The notes: generated from the letters alone by a model not told the origin. A stretch of DNA of 28,419 nt from SHLQ01 sp964562985 (GCA_964562985.1 CAZLWE010000045.1:1-28419), one strand, 5' to 3'; shown: positions 1-7,637, counted from the first letter of the stretch. Numbers and translations: made by a program.

Positions 1-925
1 TCAGTTCATCAGCGCGCATCTGGATGTCGCCCTGCACGAGTTCGACATTGCCGCTGAAATGGGCCTGTTGCGGGGCAGTCTGTGCGATCGCGCCGTCTGC
101 ACTGACCTCGATCGGCGGGGCGGGTCGATCGAGCCAGCCGCTCCAACTGCCGACGTAGAGCTTTGCCTTGCCGAGTCCTGCTGCTTCAGCGGCGAGGAGG
201 TTGTGACAGGCCGTAACGCCAGAACCGCAATAGAAGATGGTGTCCCCGCTGACTCCGGCTGCTTCGAAGCGAACCTCCAGCGCCTCGATCGAGCGCAGCG
301 CGCCTTCCTCGAGATTCTCGGCAAAGGGAAGGTTGATCGCACCGGGTATGTGGCCGGCAATCGGGTCGATGGGTTCAACGTGCCCGGCGTAACGGTCAGC
401 GCCTCGGCTGTCGACGACCAGCCTGCCGTTCTCGATCGCCGCCGCGACCTGCTCAGCATCCGCAAACGCATCGTGAGGCAGTTGTCGCACATGGCTCTCG
501 ACCGGTTCGAACCTCGCCTCGCCCGTCTCGAGCGGTTCGCCCCAAGCGGCGATCCCACCATCGAGAACGGCAGCGTTCTGACCGAGTGCCCGCAACATCC
601 ACACAAACCGGGACGCAATCGCTCCCCCGACATCGTCGTAGGCGATCACGGTTACATCAGGTCCGATACCGGCACGGCCTAGCCCCTCAGCGAACATAAC
701 CGGGTCAGGCAATGGATGGCGACCCTTCCCTGAGCCCACCTCCACCGGTCCCGAGACGAGAGTCTCCAAGTCGATGAATCGAGCGCCGGGGATGTGGCCA
801 GCGCGGTAGGCGTCAGCTCCCTCCCGGTCGTCGAGGTACGCGCGGCAGTCACAAACGACCACCCCTGAATCCGATGCATCGAGCAAGGTGCTCAGGGTGT
901 CGATGTCAATAAATGGAGGGAGCAT
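1..925 (-). CDS. sseA: sulfurtransferase (3-mercaptopyruvate/thiosulfate type), 3' end beyond window
   Basis: Tandem rhodanese protein that transfers sulfane sulfur from 3-mercaptopyruvate or thiosulfate to a thiol acceptor in the cytoplasm. 308 codons are visible from the ATG at 925 and the frame stays open at the left edge, so the C-terminus is missing; the family is usually about 280-300 residues. The inactive rhodanese domain (about 5-130) contains AYRAGHIPGARFIDL; the catalytic domain (about 155-270) contains AGHIPGAINLPF and the active loop YCGSGVTAC with Cys233. The CGSGVTA loop is the mercaptopyruvate type rather than the CRKGVT type of classic thiosulfate rhodanese. No clear Shine-Dalgarno precedes this ATG, but the protein starts neatly at the first domain. 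It stands 51 bp from the convergent-side neighbour's stop and reads the same way, so co-transcription with the patatin gene is possible. Confidence 0.92.
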   Translation of the reverse strand, partial: MLPPFIDIDTLSTLLDASDSGVVVCDCRAYLDDREGADAYRAGHIPGARFIDLETLVSGPVEVGSGKGRHPLPDPVMFAEGLGRAGIGPDVTVIAYDDVGGAIASRFVWMLRALGQNAAVLDGGIAAWGEPLETGEARFEPVESHVRQLPHDAFADAEQVAAAIENGRLVVDSRGADRYAGHVEPIDPIAGHIPGAINLPFAENLEEGALRSIEALEVRFEAAGVSGDTIFYCGSGVTACHNLLAAEAAGLGKAKLYVGSWSGWLDRPAPPIEVSADGAIAQTAPQQAHFSGNVELVQGDIQMRADEL

Positions 926-976
926 GAAACAACTCTGGTCGCTCTAGGTCGTGGACGATGCGGTGCCCCAACCAAA

Positions 977-2491
977 TCAATGTTTGCGATCCAACGTCAC
1001 CGTTTCCGATAGCCATTCCTTGGCGCAACGGCGGCCAGCAGCGACCGCATCATCGTAACTCCCACGGCCAAGGATCGAAATCCCGCCAACGTCTGGGCGG
1101 AAGAGGTGGGCGCAATTTGGAGAAGCAGGCGGTTGGGTGACCATACCTCCAAGAAGATTGAGCAACTGAGGGATCTCGGCGACAACATTACGGCGGCTCG
1201 CGATTCCATCTTCGCTAAACCCATCGGCGGTCACCCCGGCAGCGGTGCCGACGTCCATCGCGAAGACCTCGGGTTCGGGAAACATTCTGTGTGGAAGCGT
1301 GGTCGGCAAATTGTCGATAACCCCTCCGTCCACGAGAAGCCGGCCGTCATATCGAACGGGCGGAAAGAGTCCGGGGATCGAAGCACTTGATCGGAGCGCA
1401 AGCCATGCGGGACCCTTCGTCCATAGGTATTGGCGACGGGCACCCACATCGGCAGCGACCAAGATGCACGGCCGTTCGGCATCTTCTAGACGCCTGTCAC
1501 CAATCTGCGCTCGACATGACTCGGTCAGACTTCGACCGGTAAAGAATCCATGGCCTGTCGGGCCAAAGTCACGTGTTAAGCGAAGACCGCTCGCCCATTC
1601 ATGGCCAAGCTGTTCCATCGCATCAGCGTCGATCTGAAAGCCGACGCTCAGCGCACCTATCCCTCCGGCACTGACCCCTATTGAGGCGTCGAACTCGATC
1701 CCGGCCTTGCGCAACTCCGCGAGGATCCCGACATGAGCTGCGGCGCGGACTCCGCCACCACTAAAGACAGCGATTCGGGCGCCGCCGTTCACCAGCCTGA
1801 CGAGGCGCGCTACGTCCTCGGCTTGCCACCGCGAAATTCGCATATGAATCGCATCATCAATCAGCGTGCCACGGCTACCGTTTATTTGCAGTCGCCGAGT
1901 TGCGTGGGTTGGGTTCCCGGGTTGACCCACGACGACCAGGGTGTCGACCGGCTGAGAGGGAGCCTCGATCACCTCAAGGCCGACCTCACGGAGAGCGGCC
2001 ACGAGGCGCTGAGCGCCCTCACGATGAGCGTCGCTTCCTGACACGCCAACAACCTGAGGCCTCTGCAACGAGCGGAGTCGACTACGTCGAGTTCGCTCGA
2101 CCGTTAGGGAAGCAAGGTCGAGCGTCGCCGACGGCGACTCCATCATTGCGGCCCGCGCCGCAGCCGCGTCGACTGCCAGAGCCGTACCGTGCGTTATGGC
2201 CACTACGTCAGCAGTGGCTGGCCCCGGCAGAAGCAGATGCGCCTCACCTACAACATCACCGGATCGGAGCAAGGCAAGTGATTCGCCACGCCCATCGCGT
2301 GCGTCGAAATAGCCGCCGATCAAGACATACGCTTGGTCGGGCTGCTCGCCCAGCCGAACGAGGGTCTCACCGGGCGACCATTCGGTCAGTTGGGCAGTGG
2401 ACGCAAGTTGCTCGCGCTCGTCGGATGCGAGCTGACGGAACCCGACACAGCGAGCGAGAGCTTCATGAATATCGCCTAGTTCAACTTTCAC
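977..2491 (-). CDS. cyclic-nucleotide-binding domain / patatin-like phospholipase (NTE-RssA family)
   Basis: 504 residues. Residues about 8-115 form a cyclic-nucleotide-binding-type jelly roll (SPGETLVRLGEQPDQAYVLI, then SGDVVGEAHLL). A linker domain about 145-235 follows. The patatin domain from about 238 has the glycine-rich oxyanion loop FSGGGVRAAAHVG, the nucleophile elbow GVSAG (Ser274) and the catalytic aspartate in LLVDGGVIDNLP (Asp388). This is the Ser-Asp dyad of lysophospholipase/esterases related to neuropathy target esterase and bacterial YlbK/RssA, so lipid acyl hydrolysis at the membrane is the likely activity. The GTG start at 2491 is the first possible start after an in-frame TAG at 2495-2497; upstream of that amber codon the same frame continues for at least 39 codons with CNB-like sequence (see the separate entry). 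Function of the nucleotide sensor is inferred only from fold. Confidence 0.93.
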   Translation of the reverse strand: MKVELGDIHEALARCVGFRQLASDEREQLASTAQLTEWSPGETLVRLGEQPDQAYVLIGGYFDARDGRGESLALLRSGDVVGEAHLLLPGPATADVVAITHGTALAVDAAAARAAMMESPSATLDLASLTVERTRRSRLRSLQRPQVVGVSGSDAHREGAQRLVAALREVGLEVIEAPSQPVDTLVVVGQPGNPTHATRRLQINGSRGTLIDDAIHMRISRWQAEDVARLVRLVNGGARIAVFSGGGVRAAAHVGILAELRKAGIEFDASIGVSAGGIGALSVGFQIDADAMEQLGHEWASGLRLTRDFGPTGHGFFTGRSLTESCRAQIGDRRLEDAERPCILVAADVGARRQYLWTKGPAWLALRSSASIPGLFPPVRYDGRLLVDGGVIDNLPTTLPHRMFPEPEVFAMDVGTAAGVTADGFSEDGIASRRNVVAEIPQLLNLLGGMVTQPPASPNCAHLFRPDVGGISILGRGSYDDAVAAGRRCAKEWLSETVTLDRKH

Positions 2492-2494
2492 GAG

Positions 2495-2614
2495 CTAGCT
2501 CTGATACCCGCGACGACCGGGTTCGAACGTCACATCTCGCGCTACGGCGAGAAGACGCGCTCGCTGATCCAGGGTGAAGAAGGACAAGACGTCTAACCCT
2601 TCGAATGCTGGCAT
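2495..2614 (-). CDS. 39-codon ORF resembling the first helices of a CNB domain, in frame with the patatin gene
   Basis: ATG at 2614, preceded by a purine-rich GGGGAGCGGGGA that could serve as ribosome binding site, encodes 39 residues. They include DVLSFFTLDQRARLLAVARD followed by VTFEPGR, which reads like the N-terminal helices and first strand of a cyclic-nucleotide-binding domain. It ends at TAG 2495-2497, and the next codons in the same frame (CTC GTG) begin the patatin gene. An upstream in-frame ATG at 2662 would lengthen it by 16 residues. It may be an upstream leader peptide coupled to the phospholipase, a decayed first CNB domain, or part of one longer gene interrupted by a nonsense change or sequence error. 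It is too short to be a complete CNB domain. Confidence 0.45.
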   Translation of the reverse strand: MPAFEGLDVLSFFTLDQRARLLAVARDVTFEPGRRGYQS

Positions 2615-2669
2615 TCCCCGCTCCCCGTCCCGGCCGGGCCCGCTGCCCTTCGCCTGCTCCATAGTCTTT

Positions 2670-2686
2670 CACAGGCGCGTCCTGTG
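2670..2686. other. short perfect inverted repeat in the 2615-2737 spacer
   Basis: CACAGG and CCTGTG arms separated by 5 nt. It lies between the stop of the VanY fusion gene and the start of the CNB-like ORF. There is no T-run on the minus strand, so a classic intrinsic terminator is not supported; it could be a weak hairpin or protein site. Confidence 0.25.
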
Positions 2687-2737
2687 TTGTCAGGATCAGG
2701 GATTCAAATCGGAAGCATGGGACGTTCCTTGGACCGG

Positions 2738-4228
2738 CTAACGGCCGTCGACCGACCAGTGCCATGGTTCGGACGGCAGGTTGAACAGTCCGTAGGTGGC
2801 GGCGTGTTCTTCAAGCCAGGTAAACACCGGGTCTCCGGTCGTGATCACACTGCCGTCGATGTGGAAGTCGATCGCCAAACCAACCTCATGACGCGAGTGT
2901 CCGGGGGTGGCCGTCGGTGGGCTGCATTGTGAGGACGGCGTCGTAAAGGGGTCTGCGCAGTTCTGGATTCGTAGCTCTATCTGTCGTTCGTGGCTTCGCC
3001 ATCCCCATCCCGTGAGCTCAATTCCGTCCAGTCGAGCATGAGCGATCATCTCGCCGACCGCATCGGAGATATCTGCGTTGACGAGGATTCCTTCGACTCG
3101 AACCAAGTCGATCTCTTGCCCATTTGCCGCAGTGAACGATGTCTCCGGCACAGCCGAGATCGGTTCGGTGGTTATGACTGGGGCGAGCTGATCCCAGATG
3201 GCATCGACCCCTTCGTCGCTTCCGATCATCACGGCGTTGCCGTCGATATTGCCGAACCGGTCGTAGAACTCAACGAGGTCGGTGTCGGCATTGAGCAGTC
3301 GTCGGATAGCAATCGAGTCGCGCCCATCTCGATCCCAATCGCCGACCAGCGGTTCAAGATTGGGCGAGAACTCACGTCGGATCTGTGCGCCATACGTCCG
3401 CCCGTGCTCGTCGAGCGGAATCGCCGACACCAGTGCGGGCATAGACGCCGTCGGGATGCTCACCTCCCACGCAAACTCACTAGCGATACCGTCGCCGTCC
3501 CAGTCACCCGACAACACCTCGCCGACATCGTCTTGGGCAGGGTCGGCATCTTCAGCGCCCGGCTTGCTCGGGGTGTCGCCACCCACGAACTGTGCGATTG
3601 GCGAGTCGGCGAGAATCTGCTCATAGCGGCTCAGGACCCGTTGGCTCAATCGCTCACTACCGGTGTATGCGCGAACGGCGGTGAAGTCGTTGCCGCTCGG
3701 CCCTGCCCCCATCGCGCACAGGAACTCGGCCGCAGCCGCTGATGCATCCCAAAGGTTCTGCGGATCACTGACTCCATCAAGGTTCGCATCGCCGCCGTAC
3801 AAGGTCCATGAAATCGGTAGAAGCTGGAAGGGTCCGACCGGTCGATCCCAACGCTCGTCACCGTCGATCGCGCCGAGGTCGGTGTCGATCAGGGTCGCTA
3901 GGTTCTCCTGGCTACCGTCGCCGGTCGCCCCAAACAACGCTGGCTGGAGCGTGCCGTCGGCACGGTAGGAGTAGCCCTCCACCAGGCCGTGATCAGAGGC
4001 CGCGGACCCAACCGCTCCGATGAGCTCTCCGCTCACGCCACACGAGGAGCCGCTCCCTGCCCACTCGTACACCACGAACGGGTCGAGCGGCGGCGCGTCT
4101 GGATCGACACCTTCGTTGGGATCGAACTCGGGAGTCTGCGCTCCGACGAATCCCACCATGAAAACGGACGCGCCAAGAACGATTGATACAACGAAACAAA
4201 ACCAGGTGAGGGAGAGGAGCTTTCGCAT
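2738..4228 (-). CDS. exported peptidoglycan hydrolase fusion: inactive-looking lytic transglycosylase domain + VanY D-Ala-D-Ala carboxypeptidase
   Basis: 496 residues from ATG 4228. Residues 1-31 are a signal peptide or anchor (MRKLL followed by a long hydrophobic run ending GFVGAQ). Residues about 60-205 match the actinobacterial SLT_2 lytic transglycosylase fold: DGTLQPALFG, GDERWDRPVGPFQLLP, then YGGDANLDGVSDPQNLWDA. At the motif normally written VESDHG this protein has SAASDHG, so the catalytic glutamate is alanine (Ala77). Two GDWDGDG/GDWDRDG VCBS-like repeats occupy about 240-320. The C-terminal VanY/DacB domain keeps its zinc ligands: SRHEVGLAIDFH (His447, Asp454) and EPWHWS (His490). 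It probably trims peptide stems outside the membrane while the transglycosylase part may only bind glycan. The frame is open back to an ATG at 4522, adding 98 residues without recognisable domain; I prefer 4228 because of the signal peptide, though no strong Shine-Dalgarno is present. Confidence 0.85.
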   Translation of the reverse strand: MRKLLSLTWFCFVVSIVLGASVFMVGFVGAQTPEFDPNEGVDPDAPPLDPFVVYEWAGSGSSCGVSGELIGAVGSAASDHGLVEGYSYRADGTLQPALFGATGDGSQENLATLIDTDLGAIDGDERWDRPVGPFQLLPISWTLYGGDANLDGVSDPQNLWDASAAAAEFLCAMGAGPSGNDFTAVRAYTGSERLSQRVLSRYEQILADSPIAQFVGGDTPSKPGAEDADPAQDDVGEVLSGDWDGDGIASEFAWEVSIPTASMPALVSAIPLDEHGRTYGAQIRREFSPNLEPLVGDWDRDGRDSIAIRRLLNADTDLVEFYDRFGNIDGNAVMIGSDEGVDAIWDQLAPVITTEPISAVPETSFTAANGQEIDLVRVEGILVNADISDAVGEMIAHARLDGIELTGWGWRSHERQIELRIQNCADPFTTPSSQCSPPTATPGHSRHEVGLAIDFHIDGSVITTGDPVFTWLEEHAATYGLFNLPSEPWHWSVDGR

Positions 4229-4602
4229 AACTAGTCGAACGAAGCGAATGGGCAGACGGCGCCCCGCAGGACCAAGTGCGAGACGCCATGTGCCATACAG
4301 CAGGTCGTGCGGTGGCTGCGCTACCCACTCGATCGCCGTGTTACCTCCAAACAAGTGAACTGACGTGAACGTAATGTTCACGGGAATCCCAGGAGCAAGT
4401 GGACGGACCTGGTTCACAACCTCTTTCGCCCGCGTTAAGAACCGAAAGTCGATTGGGGTCAAACCTGAGTCGATCTCGCCCATTTCGGGCGAAACACGCG
4501 CGTTGTTGCTCCAGTAATCCATCGATCGACAGCATCAAAGTCCGTCGCGGATGCCTAGAATTTTCGGGCGCCGACGAACCGCGCAAGTGAGGACAAGAGC
4601 AC
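4229..4602. other. spacer between the divergent VanY-fusion and ppnP genes
   Basis: 374 bp if the upstream hydrolase starts at 4228. The minus-strand frame of the hydrolase stays open to ATG 4522, so most of this stretch may be an N-terminal extension, or a long leader. On the plus strand it holds the ppnP promoter box at 4556-4561 and its ribosome binding site. Nothing else convincing is seen. Confidence 0.5.
4556..4561 (+). promoter_or_regulatory. putative -10 box TAGAAT for ppnP
   Basis: TAGAAT is a close match to the actinobacterial -10 consensus TANNNT and lies about 41 nt upstream of the ppnP ATG, leaving room for a short leader that carries GTGAGGAC as ribosome binding site. No convincing -35 hexamer is seen. 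Confidence 0.45.
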
Positions 4603-4884
4603 ATGCTGAACGTGAACGAATACTTCGATGGCAATGTGAAGTCGGTCGGCTTCCAGGGAGATGAGTTGGCCTCCTCAGTCGGTGTAATGGCACCAGGCGA
4701 GTACGAATTTGGTACTAGCCAAAACGAGGTCATGACCGTCGTCGCTGGCGAGCTGGTCGTCTCCCTGCCCGGTTCCGACGACTTTCGGGCCTACCCTGCT
4801 GGCTCCAGCTTTGAGGTTGCGGCCAATGAGAAGTTCCAGGTCAAAGTCGAGCGAGACACGGCCTACCTCTGTACCTACGAGTAG
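4603..4884 (+). CDS. ppnP: pyrimidine/purine nucleoside phosphorylase (PpnP, formerly YaiE/DUF1255)
   Basis: 93 residues, the normal length of the family. It is a single-domain cupin that phosphorolyses uridine, adenosine, guanosine and other nucleosides to the base and ribose-1-phosphate in the cytoplasm. Diagnostic stretches are VNEYFDGNVKSVGF at the N-terminus, GVMAPGEYEFGTSQNEVMTV in the middle and YPAGSSFEV before the C-terminal strand. The ATG at 4603 is preceded by GTGAGGAC, a good ribosome binding site. It is followed after 56 bp by the GH10 gene on the same strand, but that gene has its own TAGGCT box and ribosome binding site, so linkage is probably incidental. No odd features. Confidence 0.93.
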   Translation: MLNVNEYFDGNVKSVGFQGDELASSVGVMAPGEYEFGTSQNEVMTVVAGELVVSLPGSDDFRAYPAGSSFEVAANEKFQVKVERDTAYLCTYE

Positions 4885-4894
4885 CGCCATGAGC

Positions 4895-4900
4895 TAGGCT
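4895..4900 (+). promoter_or_regulatory. putative -10 box TAGGCT upstream of the GH10 gene
   Basis: TANNNT hexamer 40 nt upstream of the GH10 ATG, immediately after the ppnP stop. The GH10 ribosome binding site TGAGGATT follows. Position suggests an independent transcript, but no -35 is recognisable. Confidence 0.35.
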
Positions 4901-4940
4901 GCATTTCGCCGGGCGGCACCAACACTTGTGAGGATTCGCC

Positions 4941-6545
4941 ATGGCAAGCCGCGTACCGCGTGTACTTCTCGTTTCGACGCTCGTCGCGGCATTGCTCGCG
5001 GTCTCACCAACCGCCACCGTGGGTGCGGCCGACGTTGGCCTCGCCGATCGGGCGCCAGATCGACTCGCCGTCGGCGGCGTTCTCCATAGCTACGACCCCG
5101 GCTGGGATGACGGGTTCTACGCGCAAACCGCCGCAGCCGAGTTCGACGCCATCACGGCAACCGCGTACATGCCCTTCGGGGTCCAGCCGACCCTCGACCG
5201 GATCGATACAGAACCGCTCGATCGCATCGTGGACTGGGCCCAAGCCAGCGACCTTCGAGTGCACGGCCACACGTTGCTCTACCCATTGGTGAACCAGCGG
5301 CTTGACTGGTACACCGATCTCGAGGGCGGCCACCGTGCCATCCTGGAGAACTACGTTCGCACGGTCGCCGAATCGAACGCTGGCGACATTTGGGTGTGGG
5401 ATGTGGTCAACGAACTCTTCGCTGACCCCGGTGAACAAGCCGTCGACGAACGCGGGCTCCGCACGAACTATGTCGAGTACGACGTGTTCAATGGCAACTA
5501 CGACGACGTGTTCCGCTGGGCACGCGAAGCTGACCCGAACGCAAAACTGATCCTGAACGACTACGGCGCCGAGGAACTCACCGCCAAGGCAGACGCCATC
5601 TTGGCCGAGGTCATCGCCATGCGCGAGCGAGGTGTATCGATCGATGGCGTTGGATTCCAGTTCCACCTCGACGAAGATCCCGATTTTTGGCAGATCCGCC
5701 AGAACCTCCAACGCTTCGCTGACGCCGGTTTCGATCTGTACATCACCGAACTCGATGTCACCGTTACCACTCGACAGTCGGGCGACGAGTCGCTCACCCG
5801 CGACGAACGGTTGTTGCAGCGAGCCATCTACGAAGAGGTCACCCGGATCGCGCTCGAACAACCGGCGGTGAAGTCGCTACTTATGTGGGACTTCGCCGAC
5901 GAACGGTCGTGGCTGCACCCAGCCATACCCAATGGCCCGGTGCCCGAGGGGCTCTACGCGTACCCAGCGATATTCACCGAGCCCAGCGTCGGCGAGCCAC
6001 TGCGCCCCAAGTCGGGATACCGCGGAATGATCGAAGCGTTCGAGGATCATCTCGACCGACCGATCCAGCGCCCGGACACTCGCCGACTGCAGGTGGAAAG
6101 CGGTGCGGACGAATTGTTCTTCGGTCGGTCGAGTTCGCCTACCTCGAACGATGTTCCCGGGGATACGACCTGGATCGGCGAGCTCACCGCGGCACGCGAG
6201 GATTGGCTGAGCTTGCAGTGGACCTTTGAACCCGTCGGCAACGACCTGTTCCGAATTCGATCCGCCTGGCCCGACGCAACCGGAACCTACGATTACCTCA
6301 CCCGTGTCGGCCAGCCGACCGGGGGCGACAACTTCGAACCCACCGACCAAATCGAACTTGTTGCGCTCAACGAGGACTGGCCCAGCCAAATGTGGCGGCT
6401 CGAACGGCTGGGCAACTTCCGGTTCCGGGTCATCAACATGTGGGAACCACATACCGGCGCACTCACCAACGGCGACGGCGGCCCACTACTCGACCAGCCC
6501 GGCGCTCCCGAGGCGCTTCAGAGCTGGAAGATTCCGCGCCGGTAG
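4941..6545 (+). CDS. secreted GH10 family glycoside hydrolase with C-terminal beta-trefoil-like domain
   Basis: 534 residues. A Sec signal peptide spans about 1-29 (VLLVSTLVAALLAVSP, then VGAA). The GH10 TIM barrel covers about 40-370, with the acid/base in WVWDVVNELF (Glu158), the conserved LNDYG (205-209), GVGFQFH (237-242) and the nucleophile in YITELDV (Glu270), so retaining hydrolysis of a beta-1,4-linked glycan such as xylan is expected. The usual substrate-binding TPENxMKW block is replaced by ITATAYMPFG, and the usual Trp after RGHT is Tyr (VHGHTLLY), so specificity may differ from ordinary xylanases. Residues about 385-534 look like a ricin/CBM13-like beta-trefoil with two WxL/FRI-type repeats and probably bind carbohydrate. 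Start chosen by ribosome binding site GAGGAT 6 nt before the ATG. Confidence 0.9.
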   Translation: MASRVPRVLLVSTLVAALLAVSPTATVGAADVGLADRAPDRLAVGGVLHSYDPGWDDGFYAQTAAAEFDAITATAYMPFGVQPTLDRIDTEPLDRIVDWAQASDLRVHGHTLLYPLVNQRLDWYTDLEGGHRAILENYVRTVAESNAGDIWVWDVVNELFADPGEQAVDERGLRTNYVEYDVFNGNYDDVFRWAREADPNAKLILNDYGAEELTAKADAILAEVIAMRERGVSIDGVGFQFHLDEDPDFWQIRQNLQRFADAGFDLYITELDVTVTTRQSGDESLTRDERLLQRAIYEEVTRIALEQPAVKSLLMWDFADERSWLHPAIPNGPVPEGLYAYPAIFTEPSVGEPLRPKSGYRGMIEAFEDHLDRPIQRPDTRRLQVESGADELFFGRSSSPTSNDVPGDTTWIGELTAAREDWLSLQWTFEPVGNDLFRIRSAWPDATGTYDYLTRVGQPTGGDNFEPTDQIELVALNEDWPSQMWRLERLGNFRFRVINMWEPHTGALTNGDGGPLLDQPGAPEALQSWKIPRR

Positions 6546-6562
6546 AGAGGTGAGAAAGACCG

Positions 6563-6787
6563 CTAGGCGTCGACGAGTTCGCGGATCGGTTCGAACCCCG
6601 GCTCGACCTCGACCTCGGCTTGATCGGCTGACGGTGCGACGATCGGTTGATTCGAATCCGGGCGACGGATCATCGACACGGTAAAGCGCACGGCCGCGGC
6701 GATGTTCGTGCGCGGCGCCAACAACAGCAAGCCAACGATGCACGTGGAGATACTGATCGCGGCGTTGCCGGTGGTCACCAAGTTCAT
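6563..6787 (-). CDS. small membrane protein, unknown function
   Basis: 74 residues. The N-terminal 30 residues are hydrophobic (AAISISTCIVGLLLLAPR), consistent with one membrane helix; the C-terminal half is polar and acidic (EVEVEPGFEPIRELVDA). No family recognised. The ATG at 6787 lies exactly 6 nt from a TACGGT box, as expected for a leaderless transcript. It sits 23 bp downstream of the PPOX-family gene on the same strand but seems to have its own promoter, which would lie in the gap between them. It is convergent with the GH10 gene, with only 17 bp between the stops. Confidence 0.6.
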   Translation of the reverse strand: MNLVTTGNAAISISTCIVGLLLLAPRTNIAAAVRFTVSMIRRPDSNQPIVAPSADQAEVEVEPGFEPIRELVDA

Positions 6788-6793
6788 AGGTCT

Positions 6794-6799
6794 ACCGTA
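6794..6799 (-). promoter_or_regulatory. -10-like TACGGT, 6 nt from start codon (leaderless)
   Basis: TANNNT hexamer on the minus strand separated by AGACCT from the ATG at 6787, so a transcript would begin at or next to the start codon. The same geometry recurs at several other genes here. Confidence 0.45.
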
Positions 6800-6810
6800 C
6801 CCCTTCGGCG

Positions 6811-7236
6811 TCAGCCGGAGAGGTCGTCGAGGGCGGTGACCTTGGCGGGCGTTAGGCGAACAATGAGCTCACCAGGCACGCCGTTTCGTGCCCCGAACTC
6901 TTCGGCCCGATCGGCTCCCATGTACCGGCCACCGATCTCGGTGGCCACGGCCTTTACGCGGTCGAGGTCATCCTCGAAGCTGACGGTGGCATCGACCTTG
7001 ACGAACGCGTACGGCGGCTCCTCCTGGTCGACCACAAGACTTGCTCGCCCTTCGCGTTTGAGCGCCTTGGCCTTACCGCTGTCCTCATGGGTGTTGAAGA
7101 TGATGTCGTCGCCGTCGAGGATGAACCAGACCGGCGCGACGTGCGGCGCGCCAGTTTGGGAGACCCAAGCGAGTTTGCCGGTACGGGTTCCCGACATCAG
7201 AAAAGCAGTAGTTTCTTCAGGCGTCATCGGTCGCAT
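6811..7236 (-). CDS. pyridoxamine 5'-phosphate oxidase family protein (F420/PPOX class)
   Basis: 141 residues, typical for the split-barrel PPOX superfamily in actinobacteria. The N-terminal block LMSGTRTGKLAWVSQTG, the next strand APHVAPVWFILDGDDIIF and NTHEDSGKAKALKREGRASL correspond to the family's cofactor-binding strands, in which F420 or flavin is bound at a dimer interface. Such proteins reduce or oxidise small molecules with F420H2 or bind flavin/heme; the substrate cannot be told. Start ATG 7236 has a CAATCT box 6 nt upstream and no Shine-Dalgarno, suggesting a leaderless transcript; an alternative ATG lies at 7227. The gene is transcribed away from the small ORF at 7255. Confidence 0.85.
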   Translation of the reverse strand: MRPMTPEETTAFLMSGTRTGKLAWVSQTGAPHVAPVWFILDGDDIIFNTHEDSGKAKALKREGRASLVVDQEEPPYAFVKVDATVSFEDDLDRVKAVATEIGGRYMGADRAEEFGARNGVPGELIVRLTPAKVTALDDLSG

Positions 7237-7254
7237 TCGTCCAGATTGTCACAC

Positions 7255-7467
7255 GTGCGCGCGAGGCTGCTCGTTGCCGGACCAATTCGTATCACTAGGG
7301 TGCAAGCCACCGAAGGCGTGATCGTCGCGGACGGTGACTCGATCCTGTCCTACACGTCGTCGCAACGAGCGATTCAGGCGTCGGTATCGGAGATTCCCGA
7401 TGGCCTTCTCACAGCCGAAGAACTGCGCGTTCGTTTGCCAGGTGTGGGCCGAGTCCTCATTCCGTAG
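7255..7467 (+). CDS. hypothetical 70-residue protein
   Basis: GTG-initiated frame with no recognised family. It contains ITRVQATEGVIVADGDSI and a Leu/Arg-rich C-terminus (LTAEELRVRLPGVGRVLIP). Codon composition matches the neighbours and the ORF diverges from the PPOX gene with an 18-bp spacer, but there is no ribosome binding site and the start is uncertain. It could be a spurious frame. Confidence 0.35.
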   Translation: MRARLLVAGPIRITRVQATEGVIVADGDSILSYTSSQRAIQASVSEIPDGLLTAEELRVRLPGVGRVLIP

Positions 7468-7482
7468 CCGCAGCAGAACTCG

Positions 7483-7537
7483 AGGCAAAAAGAGTTGAGA
7501 CCTCGAATCGAAGTGGTTGAGTTGCTTTCGCTCTTCA
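7483..7537 (+). repeat. 55-bp copy flanking the assembly gap (left)
   Basis: This 55-bp stretch is identical to 7638-7692 on the other side of the N run. An exact 55-bp repeat at both gap ends is what unmerged contig ends that share an assembler k-mer would give. The true locus may hold a single copy, in which case the sequence from 7483 to 7637 collapses. Confidence 0.85.
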
Positions 7538-7637
7538 NNNNNNNNNNNNNNNNNNNNNNNNNNNNNNNNNNNNNNNNNNNNNNNNNNNNNNNNNNNNNNN
7601 NNNNNNNNNNNNNNNNNNNNNNNNNNNNNNNNNNNNN
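7538..7637. other. assembly gap (100 N)
   Basis: Exactly 100 N, a conventional placeholder for unknown distance. Identical 55-bp flanks suggest the two contigs may actually overlap. The break sits in a hairpin-forming, possibly multicopy sequence. Confidence 0.98.

Noticed and set aside
59..682. 207-codon plus-strand frame
   Set aside because: Antisense to the sulfurtransferase, whose CGSGVTAC and rhodanese motifs are clear on the minus strand.
2519..2528. tRNA T-loop-like GGGTTCGAAC
   Set aside because: The flanking bases do not form a T stem, and no acceptor or anticodon arm is found on either strand.
1900..2577. Arg-rich 225-codon plus-strand frame
   Set aside because: Antisense to the patatin gene and of shadow-like composition.
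4229..4522. N-terminal extension of the VanY fusion gene
   Set aside because: Frame is open, but it would bury the signal peptide behind 98 residues with no recognised domain or ribosome binding site; kept only as an alternative.
5004..5861. 285-codon minus-strand frame
   Set aside because: Shadow of the GH10 gene; no domain resemblance.
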